Shown one piece after another: positions 38,424-45,016 of a stretch of 45,956 nucleotides of DNA. The position numbers and the translations under genes were made by a program. Source of the DNA: a virus; the IMG/VR virus record IMGVR_UViG_3300037247_000336, positions 1-45,956 of that record; one strand, 5' to 3'. The stretch's first letter is position 1. The number at the start of each line of letters is the position of its first letter. The notes beneath the pieces were generated by a model, which was given only the letters and a program-made list of their open reading frames with translations, did not search any database and had not been told where the DNA came from.

Positions 38424-38621
38424 ATGCTAGACATTGAGAGGTGGGTCAAGTGGGCGGGAGAGAGAGGCTTTAGGATTGTCGGCCCCGACGGCTTATCCCA
38501 ATGTGATATTTGTGTCAAAGCGCAACGGGGCAATAGTTGGATGGTCGTGGGGGGGTGGAGCTCGGGCATAGACGTTACGGTTTGCAAAGAGCACGCTCAG
38601 GAGTACGGATTGATATGGTGA
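38424..38621 (+). CDS. Zinc-ribbon micro-protein, copy 14 (CxxH form)
   Basis: 65 aa, 3 bases after copy 13. Ligands C27/C30 (CDIC) and C54/H57 (CKEH), then AQEYGLIW-stop. N-terminal amphipathic helix IERWVKWAGERG. A promoter starts one base after the stop. Confidence 0.86.
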   Translation: MLDIERWVKWAGERGFRIVGPDGLSQCDICVKAQRGNSWMVVGGWSSGIDVTVCKEHAQEYGLIW

Positions 38622-38622
38622 C

Positions 38623-38651
38623 TTGACTTTCACCCCCACTTGTGGTATAAT
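38623..38651 (+). promoter_or_regulatory. Promoter of the Sak4-like gene
   Basis: TTGACT (38623-38628), 17-base spacer, TATAAT (38646-38651) with TGG before the -10 (extended -10). The gene starts at 38672 behind AAGGAGA. Confidence 0.85.
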
Positions 38652-38671
38652 GTCTCCGAATCTAAGGAGAC

Positions 38672-39412
38672 ATGATGGACAAGCTAATCATACCACAGGC
38701 CAGCGGAGCAGTGGGCACCCCATTCTCACTGACCATCAAGAACACCAGCCAGTTAGACCAGGCGCACGCTCATATCCTCTTGTTCGGAGAGACCAAGAGC
38801 GGCAAGACCACCTGTGCCACCAGTATCGTCGAGCCAGAACTCATCCGTGTGGTCAGTACCCAACCTGAAGAGCAGCTAGCCCACCTCAAGAAGCTAGGCA
38901 TAGACTACGTGCGTGTTCGGACAGCGAGAGAGGTAGACCACGTACTTGATGCGCCTCGCCAGTTCTTCTCCGGCGAGTGGAACACCCTCATCATAGATGA
39001 CTACACAGAACTCATCAACTTCTATGAGACGCGCTTCCGTGGGGAGATAAAGGATGGCCGTCAGGTCTATAAGGCTATCAAAGACCACGCACGGAACTCT
39101 CTTGAAGCTCTGCTCGAAGGCGACTACCACCTGATAGTGACCGCCCTCGAACGCTCACTCGAAGATGACTTCAAGTTGCCGTGGATTAAGCCCGACCTCC
39201 CCCCCTCCACTATGTCTCTCATAACAAGCAAGTTCTCATTCATCTTCTACTGCCTCGGCTCGCCCAACTTCAAGCTCCGCACCCGCCGTGACAATTCACG
39301 TCGTATCTTCGCAGGCAACAGACTACCAAAGGACAAGACCAATGCCTTCTCAGACGAAGAAACCTCCGACCTCAAGCAGCTCTGGTCTAAGTACCAAGCA
39401 GCCATACGTTAA
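38672..39412 (+). CDS. Sak4-like RecA-fold ATPase
   Basis: 246 aa. Walker A GETKSGKTT (39-47), Walker B NTLIIDD (104-110), then a conserved-looking HLIVTALE sensor strand (about 153-160). This single-domain RecA-fold layout is typical of phage Sak4/AAA_24 proteins, which act in single-strand annealing and recombination. Its own strong promoter, and a nuclease gene upstream, support a recombination role. Confidence 0.85.
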   Translation: MMDKLIIPQASGAVGTPFSLTIKNTSQLDQAHAHILLFGETKSGKTTCATSIVEPELIRVVSTQPEEQLAHLKKLGIDYVRVRTAREVDHVLDAPRQFFSGEWNTLIIDDYTELINFYETRFRGEIKDGRQVYKAIKDHARNSLEALLEGDYHLIVTALERSLEDDFKLPWIKPDLPPSTMSLITSKFSFIFYCLGSPNFKLRTRRDNSRRIFAGNRLPKDKTNAFSDEETSDLKQLWSKYQAAIR

Positions 39413-39611
39413 GTTACTACGTGCTTTTCGTGACACTCCAACGTATTGTGAATTCTGTAACCGGCACGACCAGCGGTGTTATTGGGTTACACAAGACCCC
39501 GCCGTGAACCTCCGCTCAATGTGTATGAGTTTCGGAGGGGATTCATGGCCTGGGACTAATTGTGTAAGAGCTTGTCAAGACTGTGCGCGAGAGATGGGAC
39601 TGCTATGGTAG
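39342..39611 (+). CDS. Zinc-ribbon micro-protein, copy 15
   Basis: 89 aa from ATG 39342, which has AAAGGA upstream and lies 71 bases inside the Sak4-like gene in another frame; no start exists after that gene's stop. Ligands C36/C39 (CEFC) and C78/C81 (CQDC), then AREMGLLW-stop. Extra cysteines at 46, 61 and 74 are unusual. The end CTATGGTAG holds the start of copy 16. Confidence 0.82.
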   Translation: MPSQTKKPPTSSSSGLSTKQPYVKLLRAFRDTPTYCEFCNRHDQRCYWVTQDPAVNLRSMCMSFGGDSWPGTNCVRACQDCAREMGLLW

Positions 39612-39781
39612 AGACAGCTTACGCCTCCCTTTACACACAAGAAGATTGGGGGTGTTGGAAATGTGAGCGCAAGTATCCGTGGCCTGCTACCTACTACTCG
39701 GAAGACGACGTAGAGATTAAGCAGTTGAGGCATGGGTGGTGTTGTGTTCCTTGCGCCCATGAGCTAGGACTCCTATGGTAA
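39605..39781 (+). CDS. Zinc-ribbon micro-protein, copy 16
   Basis: 58 aa from the ATG nested in copy 15's end. Ligands C17/C20 (CWKC) and C47/C50 (CVPC; C46 precedes), then AHELGLLW-stop, with His in place of Arg. Its own CTATGGTAA end contains the start of the RlpA-like gene. Confidence 0.87.
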   Translation: MVETAYASLYTQEDWGCWKCERKYPWPATYYSEDDVEIKQLRHGWCCVPCAHELGLLW

Positions 39782-40191
39782 GGTGGTTGGTACTGCTGCT
39801 CATGCTACTGCCGCACACTAGCGGCACACTACCACCCATCGAAGAACCTAAGTGGAAGGAGATAGACAATGGCATTGCGAGCTGGTATGGTGGGTGGTAT
39901 ATTGGGCGGCGTACTGCAAGCGGCACCATCTATACTGGACAAGGCTATACGGTGGCTCATAAGACTTTGCGTTTTGGTAGTCTTGTTCGGGTTCGTACTC
40001 ATGGGGATTCTACTATGGCAGTTGTGGCTGTTGTGACAGACCGAGGCCCCTACTGCCAGCACCCTGGCTCGTACTACTACTCGTGCAAGCAGCGCCGCAT
40101 AGTGGATGTGAGTGAGAGGGTAGCAGAGGAGCTAGGATTCAAGAAACAAGGAGTCGCTTATGTCAGTCTGGAAATACTTGACGTTGATTAG
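39775..40191 (+). CDS. RlpA-like lytic transglycosylase (exported)
   Basis: 138 aa. N-terminal signal peptide (RWLVLLLMLLPHTSG, 3-17). The double-psi barrel pattern of RlpA follows: GIASWYG (33-39), GRRTASG (44-50), AHKTLRFGSLVRV (61-73), TDRGPY (88-93) with the probable catalytic Asp89, RIVDVSERVAEELG (108-121). C94 and C104 may form a disulfide. It cleaves glycan strands in the periplasm during lysis (inference). Start is nested in copy 16. Confidence 0.85.
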   Translation: MVRWLVLLLMLLPHTSGTLPPIEEPKWKEIDNGIASWYGGWYIGRRTASGTIYTGQGYTVAHKTLRFGSLVRVRTHGDSTMAVVAVVTDRGPYCQHPGSYYYSCKQRRIVDVSERVAEELGFKKQGVAYVSLEILDVD

Positions 40192-40567
40192 TTGTCTCGT
40201 CCTGGCTATGGGGGTGGTGGCGCAAGACGAACCGAGAGAGAGCCACATGCAAGACACAGGCAGAAGCCATAAGAAGTGGGTGCCCTTCGATACCGTGCTG
40301 CGGGACATTGGCATCTGGCGCGACGATGGCGTGCATGAGTATCCCTGCCAGATACTAGACTGGAACATCATGGCCGACCCCCATCCTGTTCTCAAGGTTA
40401 TGCTTCCCCCCTCCAACATCTTCAGTCCTATCCGCATCTCCTTCATGCTAACTTGGAGAGGAGAACGCCCGAAATACTGGATGGGTATTAACGGAGTGAG
40501 TAAATACAAATGCAAATTTCGCATCAAGAACGAGGTAGTTCAGATACGCCTAGAAGTCTACGAGTAA
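40160..40567 (+). CDS. Exported hypothetical protein
   Basis: 135 aa with a clear signal peptide (VWKYLTLISCLVLAMGVVAQ, 3-22); the LISC segment resembles a lipobox but is early. The mature part is beta-rich with aromatic residues (WRDDGVHEYPCQILDWNIMA; FSPIRISFMLTWRGERP). It overlaps the RlpA-like gene by 32 bases, so it may assist lysis or modify the envelope. Confidence 0.72.
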   Translation: MSVWKYLTLISCLVLAMGVVAQDEPRESHMQDTGRSHKKWVPFDTVLRDIGIWRDDGVHEYPCQILDWNIMADPHPVLKVMLPPSNIFSPIRISFMLTWRGERPKYWMGINGVSKYKCKFRIKNEVVQIRLEVYE

Positions 40568-40716
40568 AGCGTCGCCTGGAATTGAAGGACATGGACTGCG
40601 ATCGATGTAACACGCGATTCCATGAGCCGCGTTGGTGGATTCTGGGCGAGGACATAGACATGCCAGGTGACGCCTGGTGCCGAGAGTGCTGCCAACGAGA
40701 GGGACTCCTATGGTAA
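40510..40716 (+). CDS. Zinc-ribbon micro-protein, copy 17
   Basis: 68 aa from ATG 40510 (58 bases inside the previous gene; ATG 40591 just before the first Cys is an alternative). Ligands C30/C33 (CDRC) and C57/C60 (CREC), then CQREGLLW-stop. Basic N-terminus. CTATGGTAA end holds the next start. Confidence 0.84.
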   Translation: MQISHQERGSSDTPRSLRVKRRLELKDMDCDRCNTRFHEPRWWILGEDIDMPGDAWCRECCQREGLLW

Positions 40717-40970
40717 AGTATAGAGAGCTGCAACCAGGCGAGCGAGTTCGTCTACTCTGGATTGACTCCGACAGCACATCAGAGTGGCAGAACTCTACAG
40801 AGTTTGACAAGATGGGCGAGCGTCCCCTCGTCCACATCGAAGCCACCGTCTACAAGCGCATCAAGAACGGCGTGCTCATCTACAACGCCAAGTCCGAGGA
40901 CGGCGAACAGTACGGCGGCTGTTGGTTCATCCCCCGCGTCTGCATCAAGACCATTGAGAGATTACCATGA
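40710..40970 (+). CDS. Hypothetical beta-rich protein
   Basis: 86 aa starting in the ATGG of copy 17. Beta strands (YRELQPGERVRLLWIDSDST; VHIEATVYKRIKNGVLIYNA; YGGCWFIPRVCIKTIERL) suggest a small barrel. It overlaps the next start by 4 bases. No family recognised. Confidence 0.75.
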   Translation: MVKYRELQPGERVRLLWIDSDSTSEWQNSTEFDKMGERPLVHIEATVYKRIKNGVLIYNAKSEDGEQYGGCWFIPRVCIKTIERLP

Positions 40971-41176
40971 AGGCGCGGAAGAAGGGACTCCTGAATTATC
41001 TGTCCACCTTCAATGGTGAATGGCGGCTAACTAGTGATGTCGACTGTGACGTATGCGCGCCACTTGACGTTGTCGAGATGAATTGGTTTATCTCTGAGAG
41101 GAGAAAGGGTCGGCAAGACATAGCTCGTCCGTGGTTTTGCGAAGCTCATGCCAGAGAGTTCAATTTACTTTGGTGA
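40967..41176 (+). CDS. Zinc-ribbon micro-protein, copy 18 (CxxH form)
   Basis: 69 aa, coupled by ATGA. Ligands C27/C30 (CDVC) and C58/H61 (CEAH), then AREFNLLW-stop; Asn replaces Gly as in copy 11. A promoter begins 7 bases after the stop. Confidence 0.86.
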   Translation: MKARKKGLLNYLSTFNGEWRLTSDVDCDVCAPLDVVEMNWFISERRKGRQDIARPWFCEAHAREFNLLW

Positions 41177-41183
41177 AAAGAGC

Positions 41184-41212
41184 TTGACTTTCCCGTGCTC
41201 GTGTGGTAAAAT
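41184..41212 (+). promoter_or_regulatory. Promoter before the 142-aa gene
   Basis: TTGACT (41184-41189), 17-base spacer, TAAAAT (41207-41212) with TGG before the -10. The leader of about 34 bases contains AGGAG ahead of ATG 41253. Confidence 0.82.
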
Positions 41213-41252
41213 GCCCTCGTAAGTCGAACACAAAACGAGGAGACAACAACGC

Positions 41253-41681
41253 ATGAACACGCTAGTTAGCAATATCAGAGTCGAGGATGTGCCCAAGCCG
41301 GAAGCCTTTGCATTCAAGGCGCTCGGCAGGATAGGCGAGGTCGAATCACGAGAGGTCAGGAACGGCTACACACAGGTAACTATCCCTCTGGCCTATCGGC
41401 TGAAGGACACTGACCAGTCTGACCGCACCTTCTACGCTCGTATCAACATCAAGCCCGAATGGTTGGAGCCTGGCTTCACCGCCACCACCACCAACGAACA
41501 GATTAGCTACAACATCAACGTCAAGAAGTTGATGCGCGGTCTGTTCACTGGTGCTGGCATCACCGAAGGCCCGATGGACTTCAACGCCTTGCAAGGTCTG
41601 ATGGTAGGCTTCGGTACGAAGCTCCAGAAGGACGACACCTCACGGCTCGAAGTCAGTTACTTCTTCACCCCTCGTACATAG
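41253..41681 (+). CDS. Hypothetical protein, possibly ssDNA-binding
   Basis: 142 aa, beta-rich (YTQVTIPLAYRLKDTDQSDR; TFYARINIKPEWLEPGF; RLEVSYFFTPRT) with a helical middle. It has its own strong promoter and lies near recombination genes, where phages often encode a single-strand DNA-binding protein. The acidic C-terminal tip of SSB proteins is absent, so this is only a suggestion. Confidence 0.72.
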   Translation: MNTLVSNIRVEDVPKPEAFAFKALGRIGEVESREVRNGYTQVTIPLAYRLKDTDQSDRTFYARINIKPEWLEPGFTATTTNEQISYNINVKKLMRGLFTGAGITEGPMDFNALQGLMVGFGTKLQKDDTSRLEVSYFFTPRT

Positions 41682-41729
41682 GAATATAACCTCCTGAACG
41701 GAGGCTCCTGTGCATAGAGAGTGAAGGAC

Positions 41730-41764
41730 AGCCCCTGTCAGTGACCTGAGAGCAGGCAGGGGCT
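41730..41764 (+). promoter_or_regulatory. Long hairpin upstream of the second RNA candidate
   Basis: AGCCCCTGTC (41730-41739) pairs with GGCAGGGGCT (41755-41764): ten pairs including one G-U, 15-base loop. It lies 48 bases after the 142-aa gene. No T-run is seen, so termination is possible but not classical. Confidence 0.5.
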
Positions 41765-41765
41765 T

Positions 41766-41773
41766 GCTATAAT
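41766..41773 (+). promoter_or_regulatory. Extended -10 promoter candidate
   Basis: TGCTATAAT: TATAAT at 41768-41773 preceded by TG-N. No good -35 exists at 16-18 bases. The predicted start, near 41780, coincides with the 5' end of the closing helix of the RNA candidate. Confidence 0.5.
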
Positions 41774-41778
41774 AGGTA

Positions 41779-41945
41779 TGACTAGCAGGGTAGCCCCCTC
41801 AAGTGGCCACTGAGACGTGAGTATGCCCTCTGGCCGGACAGAATAAAGGGGCAAAATGCTAGTCAGAGCTTATGAGGGCCTAGTCGAAAGGCGTACAGCG
41901 ACGCGACTAGTGAGCTACTGATGTCCTAGGTTGAGGTAGCGATAC
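41779..41945 (+). ncRNA. Candidate small structured RNA
   Basis: Non-coding. TGACTAGCA (41779-41787) pairs perfectly with TGCTAGTCA (41857-41865), enclosing GCCCC (41793-41797)/GGGGC (41848-41852). Two further stems follow: CTAGTCG 41880-41886/CGACTAG 41904-41910 and GCTAC 41914-41918/GTAGC 41936-41940. The 41682-41993 gap holds no supportable gene. Function unknown. Confidence 0.6.
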
Positions 41946-41993
41946 TATATGGCAACGCTGGTGGCCCCCACATATTGAGAGAGAGGATGCAGA

Positions 41994-42242
41994 GTGGCAG
42001 GTAATGAACAGAGACTGTGGCTGGTAGTGCTGTTGGATAGTCTCGCGCATCTCCATGAGCCTGACCGGAGCACGTGGATTAAGTCGCGGGACTTCCAGAA
42101 CATCAGTCGTTGGTCAGGCGTAAGTCCCAAAGTGGCGGCCCAACTGACTGCGAGGCGGGCCAAGTCAGCCCTCCGCATCCTCCGCTCTCACCAGAACCTA
42201 GACAAGATACTTAACCAGCTGCAAGGAGACGAAGATGGCTAA
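41994..42242 (+). CDS. Hypothetical small helical protein (82 aa)
   Basis: 82 aa from a GTG start behind GAGAGAGGA. Helical and charged: LWLVVLLDSLAHLHEPDRST, FQNISRWSGVSPKVAAQLTA, RILRSHQNLDKILNQLQG. The middle could be a helix-turn-helix (WSGVSPKVAAQL), suggesting DNA binding; not verified. Confidence 0.7.
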   Translation: MAGNEQRLWLVVLLDSLAHLHEPDRSTWIKSRDFQNISRWSGVSPKVAAQLTARRAKSALRILRSHQNLDKILNQLQGDEDG

Positions 42243-42384
42243 ACCACTGACACTACTAGAGTCCGTACTCGTACAGATTCTAGTCCAGACTATCAATGTT
42301 GAGTTGCCTGACGACTATCAGGTAGAGATACTCATGCGGACAGGACTGACTAAGCAGCAAGCAAACAAAGCATTAGGGAGATAA
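42235..42384 (+). CDS. Small protein (49 aa)
   Basis: 49 aa overlapping the previous gene by 8 bases, with AAGGAGA upstream. N-terminal hydrophobic helix (LLESVLVQILVQTINV), C-terminal helix TGLTKQQANKALGR. No family. Confidence 0.65.
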   Translation: MAKPLTLLESVLVQILVQTINVELPDDYQVEILMRTGLTKQQANKALGR

Positions 42385-42385
42385 C

Positions 42386-42529
42386 ATGGATAAGGCACCG
42401 CTCGACGTTATTATCGGATATGTAGCTTCATTGGAACGGCGTATCGCCGACCTCCAACAGACTGTTATTGAACTGGTAAGAGAAAACAAGGAGCTAACAC
42501 AATGTCTAAGCGACAGCAAGAAGAAGTAA
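42386..42529 (+). CDS. Small coiled-coil protein (47 aa)
   Basis: 47 aa; one base gap from the previous stop. Residues 12-40 form a heptad-like helix (ASLERRIADLQQTVIELVRE). Its end overlaps the exonuclease start by 28 bases. Confidence 0.62.
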   Translation: MDKAPLDVIIGYVASLERRIADLQQTVIELVRENKELTQCLSDSKKK

Positions 42530-43104
42530 TCTCTATAGCGACCTTCGACATAGAGACGAGTAACTTGAGTGCCGACTTCGGTCGAGTGCTCTGTGCGGTG
42601 GTGAAGCAGGTAGGCAAGAAGCCCCTCGTATTCCGAGGCGACTCCTACGTCGCATGGAAGAAGGGCAATAAGTATGATGATTCAGGGCTGGTGAAGGACA
42701 TCATCGAGGAGCTGAACAAGCATGACGTGCTCATAGCGCACAATGGGCTGCGGTTCGACCGGCCCTTCCTCAACACCCGCGCCTTCAGTGGGCTATCAGG
42801 AGGCACTGGCGGAGTGATAGTCAATCCGCGCTGTAAGATGATTGACCCCGTGACGATAGCGCGCAAGCACCTGCGCTTCTCGTGGAACAGCCTGGCCCGT
42901 ATCCTCCAGCACTTCGGCTTGGGTTCCAAATCCAGCGTTGAAGGACATATGTGGCTGCGTGCCCTGCTGGCCACTGGCAAGGAGCAGCGCAAGGCGATGG
43001 ACGAGGTAGTGGAGCACTGCATCGTAGACGTAGTGAAGCTCGAACAGTTAGTAGGCAAACTGAGGAAGTTCATCCCCAGAATTGACGAGTACGGTTCCAA
43101 GTAG
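42502..43104 (+). CDS. DEDD-family 3'-5' exonuclease
   Basis: 200 aa. Exo I TFDIETS (D16, E18), Exo II IAHNGLRFDRPFL (D86), Exo III EHCIVDVVKLE (D176) give the DnaQ-type metal site; the residue four before D176 is His172 where DEDDy enzymes have Tyr. Single-domain exonuclease, separate from the one in the polymerase. Probable role in recombination, repair or host DNA degradation. Confidence 0.85.
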   Translation: MSKRQQEEVISIATFDIETSNLSADFGRVLCAVVKQVGKKPLVFRGDSYVAWKKGNKYDDSGLVKDIIEELNKHDVLIAHNGLRFDRPFLNTRAFSGLSGGTGGVIVNPRCKMIDPVTIARKHLRFSWNSLARILQHFGLGSKSSVEGHMWLRALLATGKEQRKAMDEVVEHCIVDVVKLEQLVGKLRKFIPRIDEYGSK

Positions 43105-43115
43105 AGGAGACAGGC

Positions 43116-43340
43116 ATGGCGTTGAAGAGATGGTTAGAGTTGGTATGCGACATCTGCACAACTACCAAGACGGTAGAGCTAACGGGTCAGGAGCAGAAGG
43201 TCAAGGAGCAGGTGGTGGGCTGGTACAACATCGTCGCTGACACGGAGCAGGGGCCGGAGACGTACCTAGTATGCTCCGGCAAGTGCTTGAAGGAAGTAGG
43301 TGACGTGGCTATGAAGGCCACCATCGAGAGGAAGGGCTAA
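43116..43340 (+). CDS. Small zinc-ribbon protein (CDIC...CSGKC)
   Basis: 74 aa with C11/C14 (CDIC) and C53/C57 (CSGKC) ligands, GAGGAGAC upstream. It looks like a ribbon in which the second half is VCSGKCLKEVG. It lacks the terminal Trp, so it is separate from the 20-copy family although similar in size. It shares one base with the next start (TAATG). Confidence 0.78.
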   Translation: MALKRWLELVCDICTTTKTVELTGQEQKVKEQVVGWYNIVADTEQGPETYLVCSGKCLKEVGDVAMKATIERKG

Positions 43341-43663
43341 TGTGGCGTAAGAAGAGCGACCGCGTGAACCTTGACAAGCTCTATCCACAGCTAGCCCTGG
43401 CGCTGGAGAAGGCGGCGGTGATACATGACCTACTGTTCGCCAAGCCTCTCATCGTCACGAGTGGCAACGACGGCAGGCATAGCCGCACCAGCCGTCACTA
43501 CCGTAACATGGCCATTGACATACGCTCATGGGACAAGTCCGAGCTAGGCCAGTTAACGTTCCATGTGATACTAGCGCACTTGGCAAAGGAGTATGACCTT
43601 GCAATCTTCGACGAAAGGAATCGAGATAAAGCTCCCCACTGGCATCTTGAAATCGCAGACTAA
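43340..43663 (+). CDS. M15-family peptidase (endolysin)
   Basis: 107 aa. H53 (SRHY), D60 (AIDIR) and H102 (HWHLE) are the expected zinc ligands of M15 D-Ala-D-Ala carboxypeptidase-like endolysins, with VTSGNDGRHS preceding. No signal peptide, so it depends on a holin. It cuts peptide crosslinks in the cell wall. It shares one base with the previous stop. Confidence 0.85.
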   Translation: MWRKKSDRVNLDKLYPQLALALEKAAVIHDLLFAKPLIVTSGNDGRHSRTSRHYRNMAIDIRSWDKSELGQLTFHVILAHLAKEYDLAIFDERNRDKAPHWHLEIAD

Positions 43664-43787
43664 AGAACTCGAAATAGTTGACCCCCTTAACTGTGACGTG
43701 TGCCGATGGGAAGGGCCTATGCCGTACAAGCACTATGATATGTGGCTGTGCGAGGCGCATGCTCAAGAACATGGATTCTTGTGGTAA
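43593..43787 (+). CDS. Zinc-ribbon micro-protein, copy 19 (CxxH form)
   Basis: 64 aa from ATG 43593, inside the endolysin gene in another frame (71-base overlap). Ligands C34/C37 (CDVC) and C53/H56 (CEAH), then AQEHGFLW-stop. GGAG ribosome site precedes the start by 3 bases. Confidence 0.83.
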   Translation: MTLQSSTKGIEIKLPTGILKSQTKELEIVDPLNCDVCRWEGPMPYKHYDMWLCEAHAQEHGFLW

Positions 43788-43799
43788 GGAGAGACAGAC

Positions 43800-44120
43800 A
43801 TGGCAGTAGCGTGGCATGACCGCATCAAGGAGTGGGAAGCTCTCGGCGACAAGGCGTGCCAAGAGCAGGGCCGTATCCTGCTGGTGAACAATCAGATGAC
43901 AGGCGAACGTATTATCTCTGACGAGCAGACAGGCGACTTCGAGAAGGACATGAAGCTCATTGTCAAGGCTCTAGGTGCTACTAGAACTGTGAGCAAGGAG
44001 CTAATGTATCCGACGCACTGCCTCTACAACACGCCCCATCATGCGCTGTGGGATGCCAAGAAGGTCGAGCACGTGCGGCTGTGCGTTGACCACGCACGCA
44101 AGGACGGCTGGCTATGGTAG
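43800..44120 (+). CDS. Zinc-ribbon micro-protein, copy 20 (long, degenerate first pair)
   Basis: 106 aa, the longest member; AAGGAGAG upstream. C95/H98 (CVDH) with ARKDGWLW-stop are intact. The first pair is C74 plus possibly H80/H81 (THCLYNTPHH). An N-terminal helical domain of about 65 residues is added (HDRIKEWEALGDKACQEQGR). Its CTATGGTAG end contains the next start. Confidence 0.82.
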   Translation: MAVAWHDRIKEWEALGDKACQEQGRILLVNNQMTGERIISDEQTGDFEKDMKLIVKALGATRTVSKELMYPTHCLYNTPHHALWDAKKVEHVRLCVDHARKDGWLW

Positions 44121-44344
44121 AGTCAATCACACTCAAGCTAGCTCGTCATCTGCATGACAGGCACCATCCTGTTCAGGCGTGGGACTCCTGCGTTCAAGGC
44201 TGCCGGGACTTCTACTCCCTGATGGCTGACTCCGCCATCCTTTACCTCAAGCAGCAGGGTCATATGAAGCAGACACTAGGCGACCAGCTACGCCAGCGGC
44301 AGTTGGACGACAAGCTGGCCGCGCAAATGGAAGGAGGCGAATGA
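44114..44344 (+). CDS. Hypothetical small protein
   Basis: 76 aa starting in the ATGG of copy 20. Helical (ITLKLARHLHDRHHPV; LGDQLRQRQLDDKLAAQMEG) with two cysteines (CVQGC). No family recognised. Its end contains the AAGGAGG site for the next gene. Confidence 0.75.
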   Translation: MVESITLKLARHLHDRHHPVQAWDSCVQGCRDFYSLMADSAILYLKQQGHMKQTLGDQLRQRQLDDKLAAQMEGGE

Positions 44345-44841
44345 TGAGATTAGGACTAGACATAGATGATGTCATATGTGACTTCACCGCAGGGATATTC
44401 CGTGTGGCGGGAGTCCCTCTGGAGGAGAGCCGTCGAGTTCACAGCTATGACTATAAGGAAGTGTTGAAGTTTAACAACATTTGGGAGCGAGTTAAGGACG
44501 ACGAGGATTTTTGGTTGTCTTTGCCTGTACTCGACAGCCATATCCCATCGTGTTGCGGGGCCTTTGTCTCGTCTCGCTACTGCTCGCCAGAAATCACGAT
44601 GCGGTGGCTCAAGGAACACAATCTTTCTAAACTGCCGTTGTACCAAACGAAGGACAAGCTACAGACCCTTCGTGATTTAAACCTCCAAGGTTTAGTAGAT
44701 GATAAGGCTGAGGTATTCTTGCAAGTACGAGAGGAGTTCCCATTGTCGTTTCTAGTATCACGTCCTTGGAACCGGCACATCTCGACACCGAATAGGATTT
44801 ACAGACTAGAAGAATTAGAATGGAGGACACCACGTGCGTAG
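44344..44841 (+). CDS. HAD-superfamily phosphatase (5'-nucleotidase-like)
   Basis: 165 aa from ATG 44344 (AAGGAGG with 6 bases spacing; ATG 44341 is an alternative). Motif I LGLDIDDVICDF gives D6 and D8, the nucleophile pair of HAD phosphatases. SSRYCSPE acts as motif II region and VDDKAE as motif IV. Length fits NT5C-like deoxynucleotidases. It probably adjusts nucleotide pools. Confidence 0.82.
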   Translation: MRLGLDIDDVICDFTAGIFRVAGVPLEESRRVHSYDYKEVLKFNNIWERVKDDEDFWLSLPVLDSHIPSCCGAFVSSRYCSPEITMRWLKEHNLSKLPLYQTKDKLQTLRDLNLQGLVDDKAEVFLQVREEFPLSFLVSRPWNRHISTPNRIYRLEELEWRTPRA

Positions 44842-45016
44842 AGTCACATGGGTACGTTACAATCACTGGTTGCGAGGGTCTACATATCACCCATATCTTA
44901 GTAACCCAAGGCTGGTCTATCAGTCGGTAGCCTATACGCGGCAGCCGATGCAGCGCACTGAATACTATATGCCGTGGGGCACAGTGACAGTTGATGAGCT
45001 ACATAGGATGGACTAA
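44834..45016 (+). CDS. Small aromatic/basic protein (60 aa)
   Basis: 60 aa from GTG 44834 overlapping the previous stop by 8 bases (GTGCGTAG). Rich in Tyr, Trp and Arg (VTWVRYNHWLRGSTYHPYLS). Ends in the TAATG overlap of the next gene. Unknown role. Confidence 0.65.
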   Translation: MRRVTWVRYNHWLRGSTYHPYLSNPRLVYQSVAYTRQPMQRTEYYMPWGTVTVDELHRMD

